DNA of 7,962 nucleotides from Desulfobacterales bacterium (GTDB lineage: Bacteria > Desulfobacterota > Desulfobacteria > Desulfobacterales > C00003060). The notes under the pieces were generated by a model. It searched no databases, had not been told where the DNA came from, and was given only the letters and a program-made list of their open reading frames with translations. The translations under genes and the position numbers were made by a program. Below are positions 6,091-7,962 of the stretch, piece by piece. The number at the start of each line of letters is the position of its first letter. Within the stretch, counting starts at the first letter, position 1. Location: assembly GCA_030616425.1 (NCBI GenBank), contig JAUWXJ010000109.1:1-7962 (forward strand), written 5' to 3'.

Positions 6091-6849
6091 TCACTTCCGC
6101 CGCCTCAAGACGATCATAGCAATTATGGCGATTACCGCAATGATCATGCCAATCAGTTGAGAAGTGGAAACCATGCCCCCGAAAAACATCCCCCGGTCGT
6201 CTCCGCGAAAGTACTCCAAGACGGAGCGCGAGACACCGTAGAGGAAAACATAGGTAAAAAATATTTGGCCTTCAAATCTCTTGATGCGCCTGAGCGCAAC
6301 AAGCACAAAAAAAATCAACAATGCATTGAGGGAGGAATAAAGCTGGACAGGATGAAGGGGCACCCCCTTGGGCGCCAAAGATTCAAGGTTTGTAAAGGTG
6401 ACAGCCCATGGCAGGTCACAAGTTTTTCCATAGCAACACCCAGCAAAAAAACAACCAATGCGGCCCACAAACTGTCCAAAGGCTACGGAAGGAGCTAAAA
6501 TATCAACGCTTCCTAAAAGAGAAAGCCCTTCTCTCTTTACGTACCAAAGTCCTGTTATCATGGCGGCAATGAATCCGCCATAAAACACCAACCCGCCGTG
6601 CCATATACGGATAATCTCTAAAGGATCATCCTTGAAGGTAGACCAGTTGACCAAGACATATAGTATCCTGGAGCCGACTATGGCCGATACGAGCAAATAA
6701 AAACACAGGTCCAAAATTTTATTAGGATCCTCGCCTACTCTTCGAGCCTCCCTAAGGGCCAAGGCTATGGCCGACAGGAAGGCCATGGCTATGAAAACGC
6801 CATAGGTATGCAGGGCAAAGGGGCCTATGCGGAACAAGACAGGATACAT
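6091..6849 (-). CDS. lgt: Prolipoprotein diacylglyceryl transferase
   Basis: Lgt is the inner-membrane enzyme that transfers diacylglycerol from phosphatidylglycerol to the lipobox cysteine of prolipoproteins, the first step of lipoprotein maturation. The 252-aa polytopic protein has the typical start YPVLFRIGPFALHTYG, the conserved WHGGLVFYGG at 83-92 (catalytically important His), the signature GRIGCFFAGCCYG at 129-141 (essential Arg; the Cys-rich variant seen in many non-enteric bacteria), HPVQLYSS at 166-173, and SVLEYFRGDDRG at 209-220. The last hydrophobic segment ends in RRRK. The ATG at 6849 sits inside the left 8-bp copy flanking the IVP-bearing element; no Shine-Dalgarno precedes it. 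lspA, whose enzyme acts on Lgt's product, lies upstream on the same strand but is now separated by the element. Confidence 0.96.
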   Translation of the reverse strand: MYPVLFRIGPFALHTYGVFIAMAFLSAIALALREARRVGEDPNKILDLCFYLLVSAIVGSRILYVLVNWSTFKDDPLEIIRIWHGGLVFYGGFIAAMITGLWYVKREGLSLLGSVDILAPSVAFGQFVGRIGCFFAGCCYGKTCDLPWAVTFTNLESLAPKGVPLHPVQLYSSLNALLIFFVLVALRRIKRFEGQIFFTYVFLYGVSRSVLEYFRGDDRGMFFGGMVSTSQLIGMIIAVIAIIAMIVLRRRK

Positions 6850-6854
6850 GATTT
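6847..6854 (+). repeat. 8-bp target-site duplication, left copy (CATGATTT)
   Basis: This directly abuts the left inverted repeat and contains the lgt start codon on the complementary strand. It is identical to 7322-7329 and the match does not extend further on either side. Confidence 0.75.
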
Positions 6855-6873
6855 GTAACTACTAAGGTTATTA

Positions 6874-6891
6874 GGTTCACGGTTCACGGTT
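6874..6891 (+). repeat. Left subterminal heptad array (GGTTCAC units)
   Basis: GGTTCAC at 6874-6880 and 6881-6887 is followed by GGTT. It is inverted relative to the array at 7278-7295. The stop codon of the IVP-family gene (6877-6879) lies in the first unit, so the last residues of that protein (NREP) are encoded by the repeat. Confidence 0.85.
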
Positions 6892-7269
6892 GGTTGCCTT
6901 GATCTCTTCATATTTGTTGAGATAGTTGATAAATCCACGAACGGCAGCACGTGTTCGTCTGGCCTGTTCGTAGACATCTTTGAATTCGCCGGGCGATATG
7001 TACTCTTCATCCACGGCGAGGTAGAGTTCGCTCTGGACTTCTGTGCAAGACCGCTTAGCGTATCGCAAGAATCGGATAAACTCCGCATTCGTCTCGGAAT
7101 CGAAACCTTCGGCGATATTATGCATCGATGATCCTGCAGCATCTTGTATCTGTCTCTTCAGCCCGTAGTCCTTCGCAAATCCCGGCTTCTTTGTCAAACG
7201 GTACACTTTTCGAGCCAATTCACGTACCAGTTGCCAAGCCTCAATATCTTCAAAACGTTCAATTTTCAT
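6877..7269 (-). CDS. Four-helix-bundle protein of the S23 / 23S rRNA intervening-sequence protein (IVP) family
   Basis: This small 130-aa protein matches the family pattern closely: an N-terminal FEDIEAWQLVRELARKVYRLT (6-26), then FAKDYGLKRQIQDAAGSSMHNIAEGF (31-56) with the family's NIAEG core, EFIRFLRYAKRSCTEVQSELYLAVD (63-87), and a last helix with INYLNKYEE. The family is alpha-helical, related to the Avd protein of diversity-generating retroelements, and known from reading frames inside 23S rRNA intervening sequences (for example Leptospira and Coxiella). Its biochemical role is not established; nucleic-acid binding is often proposed. It is the only gene of the inverted-repeat element at 6855-7321. 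The ATG at 7269 has only a weak purine-rich GAGAG just upstream, and the stop lies within the left heptad array. No key region is missing, so it appears intact. Confidence 0.92.
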   Translation of the reverse strand: MKIERFEDIEAWQLVRELARKVYRLTKKPGFAKDYGLKRQIQDAAGSSMHNIAEGFDSETNAEFIRFLRYAKRSCTEVQSELYLAVDEEYISPGEFKDVYEQARRTRAAVRGFINYLNKYEEIKATNREP

Positions 7270-7277
7270 CGCTCTCT

Positions 7278-7313
7278 AACCTTGAACCTTGAACCCTGGA
7301 ACTGTGAACCTGA
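7278..7313 (+). repeat. Right subterminal heptad array (AACCTTG-like units)
   Basis: Five successive units begin with AAC: AACCTTG (7278), AACCTTG (7285), AACCCTGG (7292, eight bases), AACTGTG (7300) and AACCTGA (7307). The array occupies nearly all the space between the IVP gene start and the element end. Confidence 0.85.
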
Positions 7314-7321
7314 GTAGTTAC

Positions 7322-7329
7322 CATGATTT
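7322..7329 (+). repeat. 8-bp target-site duplication, right copy (CATGATTT)
   Basis: This directly abuts the right inverted repeat ending at 7321. On the coding strand it reads AAATCATG, so it preserves a copy of the original lgt ATG upstream of the element. Confidence 0.75.
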
Positions 7330-7391
7330 TATATATGGGGGGAAGAAGTCTTGGGGCAAAGTCCCTAACCTTGCCAACAAGCTGTGCCGGC

Positions 7392-7868
7392 TCATCTTTT
7401 CTTAAACAGGAAGTAAAAACAGAATATCCCTACACCAACGGAGATGGTACTGTCAGCCACGTTGAAGGCGGGCCAGTGTAAGGTCCCAATGTGAAAATCA
7501 AGAAAATCGACCACCTCTCCGAAACGGACGCGATCGATGAGATTGCCTAAGGCCCCTCCGAAGGTCATTGCAAGACCAGCATCCAGCCATGGTTCGCCCG
7601 GAGGAATTCTCGTATAAAGGTAAAAAATGATCCCCATACCCACGCAGGAGATCGCAAGAAACAATCCGGTTCGTAACCGGGACACTTCCCCTGCGAGCAG
7701 TCCGAAAGCACCACCTGTGTTTCGAATGTACGTAAGATTAAAGAATCCTGGAATGATCTCCAAGCTTTCATAAAGCGAAAACCTTTGCGCGACAACCCCC
7801 TTGGCTGCCTGATCAATGAGAAGTATGCCTGCACCAATTAGCAGGAAAGTTATGTATCTTCTTTTCAA
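7392..7868 (-). CDS. lspA: Lipoprotein signal peptidase (signal peptidase II)
   Basis: LspA is the inner-membrane aspartyl protease that removes the signal peptide from lipoproteins after Lgt has modified them. With the TTG start at 7868 the protein has 158 aa, typical of the family. It shows the first helix with LLIDQAAK (16-23), the IPGFFNLTYIRNTGGAFG block (39-56; Gly where Ala is more usual), MTFGGALGNLIDRVRFGEVVDFLDF (101-125) with likely catalytic D121, and WPAFNVADS (132-140) with likely catalytic D139. The C-terminal helix ends in FKKR. I chose TTG 7868 because TTAAGGA lies 11 nt upstream. A longer form from TTG 7901 adds 11 residues, lacks a ribosome site and runs into heptad repeats. 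lgt follows downstream, about 540 bp away because of the inserted element. Confidence 0.95.
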   Translation of the reverse strand: MKRRYITFLLIGAGILLIDQAAKGVVAQRFSLYESLEIIPGFFNLTYIRNTGGAFGLLAGEVSRLRTGLFLAISCVGMGIIFYLYTRIPPGEPWLDAGLAMTFGGALGNLIDRVRFGEVVDFLDFHIGTLHWPAFNVADSTISVGVGIFCFYFLFKKR

Positions 7869-7879
7869 GCTATCACTTT

Positions 7880-7886
7880 TCCTTAA
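7880..7886 (-). promoter_or_regulatory. Ribosome-binding site for lspA
   Basis: The minus strand reads TTAAGGA, 11 nt before the TTG at 7868. It supports that start over TTG 7901, which has only AT-rich repeat sequence upstream. Confidence 0.55.
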
Positions 7887-7903
7887 GGCTTGACTTATCA
7901 AAT

Positions 7904-7925
7904 TCGAATATCGAATATCGAAATA
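7904..7925 (+). repeat. Heptad tandem repeat TCGAATA x2 plus a variant unit, upstream of lspA
   Basis: TCGAATA at 7904-7910 and 7911-7917 is followed by TCGAAATA (7918-7925). This is the third heptad array in the window and the third placed at the 5' end of a gene in this cluster. The region from 7926 to the window end shows no recognisable gene. Confidence 0.8.
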
Positions 7926-7962
7926 CGTACTGTTTTCAAGGCGTGAGCCGCAAACAAATCCG

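Larger units (their letters stand above)
6855..7321. mobile_element. Putative mobile IVP/S23-bearing element with inverted ends and 8-bp target duplication
   Basis: The ends GTAACTACTAAGGTT (6855-6869) and AACCTGAGTAGTTAC (7307-7321) are inverted repeats matching at 14 of 15 bases. Just inside are a second inverted pair, 6874-6891 against 7278-7295 (16 of 18), built from GGTTCAC / AACCTTG heptads. Immediately outside, CATGATTT is present exactly at 6847-6854 and 7322-7329, as expected of an 8-bp target-site duplication. The 467-bp element carries one gene, a four-helix-bundle S23/IVP-family protein, and no transposase. It lies between lspA and lgt, and the duplicated target includes the lgt start codon. 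It may be mobilised in trans, or be an RNA-level intervening-sequence-like unit. That the ends and duplication exist is direct observation; mobility is inference. Confidence 0.75.

Noticed and set aside
6001..6498. A 165-codon plus-strand open frame across the lgt/holA junction
   Set aside because: It is antisense to lgt and the heptad insert, with no recognisable domain.
6825..7142. A 105-codon minus-strand frame overlapping the IVP-family gene
   Set aside because: It is in a different frame from the clear S23/IVP match and runs into the lgt start; nothing about it resembles a protein family.
7330..7391. Terminator or promoter between lspA and the IVP element
   Set aside because: Only a weak 5-bp stem (GGCAA/TTGCC) and an AT-rich TATATAAAA are visible, with no U tract or paired -35 box, so neither call is supportable.
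7902..7962. End of ileS or an N-terminal extension of lspA
   Set aside because: The lspA frame is open here but the sequence is heptad repeat with no LspA similarity. The other frames show no IleS C-terminal zinc-binding pattern, and only 61 bases are available.

Overview
The window reads as one chromosomal stretch of a Gram-negative bacterium with every supported gene on the minus strand. I favour a deltaproteobacterial-type organism (Desulfobacterota or a relative). The reasons are the order lspA–lgt–holA, a DNA polymerase III delta subunit carrying a long insertion, the form of the oligopeptide transporter, and a four-helix-bundle (S23/IVP-type) protein lying among short heptanucleotide repeats. 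This placement is inferred from gene style, not from a marker gene.

In the direction of transcription (from the right end to the left), the order is as follows. lspA (signal peptidase II, about 7392-7868) is preceded by a TCGAATA heptad array. Next comes a compact element at 6855-7321 with near-perfect 15-bp inverted ends, exact 8-bp flanking direct repeats (CATGATTT) and one gene, a four-helix-bundle S23/IVP-family protein. Then follow lgt (prolipoprotein diacylglyceryl transferase, 6091-6849), a 58-bp heptad-repeat insert flanked by exact 8-bp repeats (GGTCATTG), and holA (4627-6021). A 119-bp gap with a strong GC hairpin leads to a dipeptide/oligopeptide ABC transport operon: substrate-binding protein (2375-4507), two permeases (1411-2370 and 296-1414) and the start of an ATPase cut off by the window edge (1-237).

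lgt and lspA carry out two consecutive steps of lipoprotein maturation: lgt adds diacylglycerol to the lipobox cysteine and lspA then cleaves the signal peptide. holA is a housekeeping replication gene. The transport genes are tightly packed (4-bp overlap, 4-bp gap, 58-bp gap) and should be co-transcribed. Their binding protein has no lipobox, so it does not itself appear to be an Lgt/LspA substrate.

The most interesting signal is at the gene junctions. At lspA/lgt and at lgt/holA, small heptad-rich insertions sit exactly in front of the downstream start codon, and the flanking 8-bp duplication contains that ATG. Removing each insert together with one repeat copy restores a plausible compact junction. 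A third heptad array abuts the 5' end of lspA, and a 7-bp repeat (GAGGATA on the coding strand) brackets the holA/binding-protein gap. The IVP-bearing insertion could fold at RNA level like the RNase III-processed intervening sequences of 23S rRNA, which encode related proteins. Here it lies inside an mRNA operon.

No gap exceeds 300 bases. The remaining short gaps (238-295, 7330-7391, 7926-7962) hold nothing I can name beyond the features listed. I found no tRNA, rRNA, CRISPR, recognisable riboswitch or convincing intrinsic terminator.
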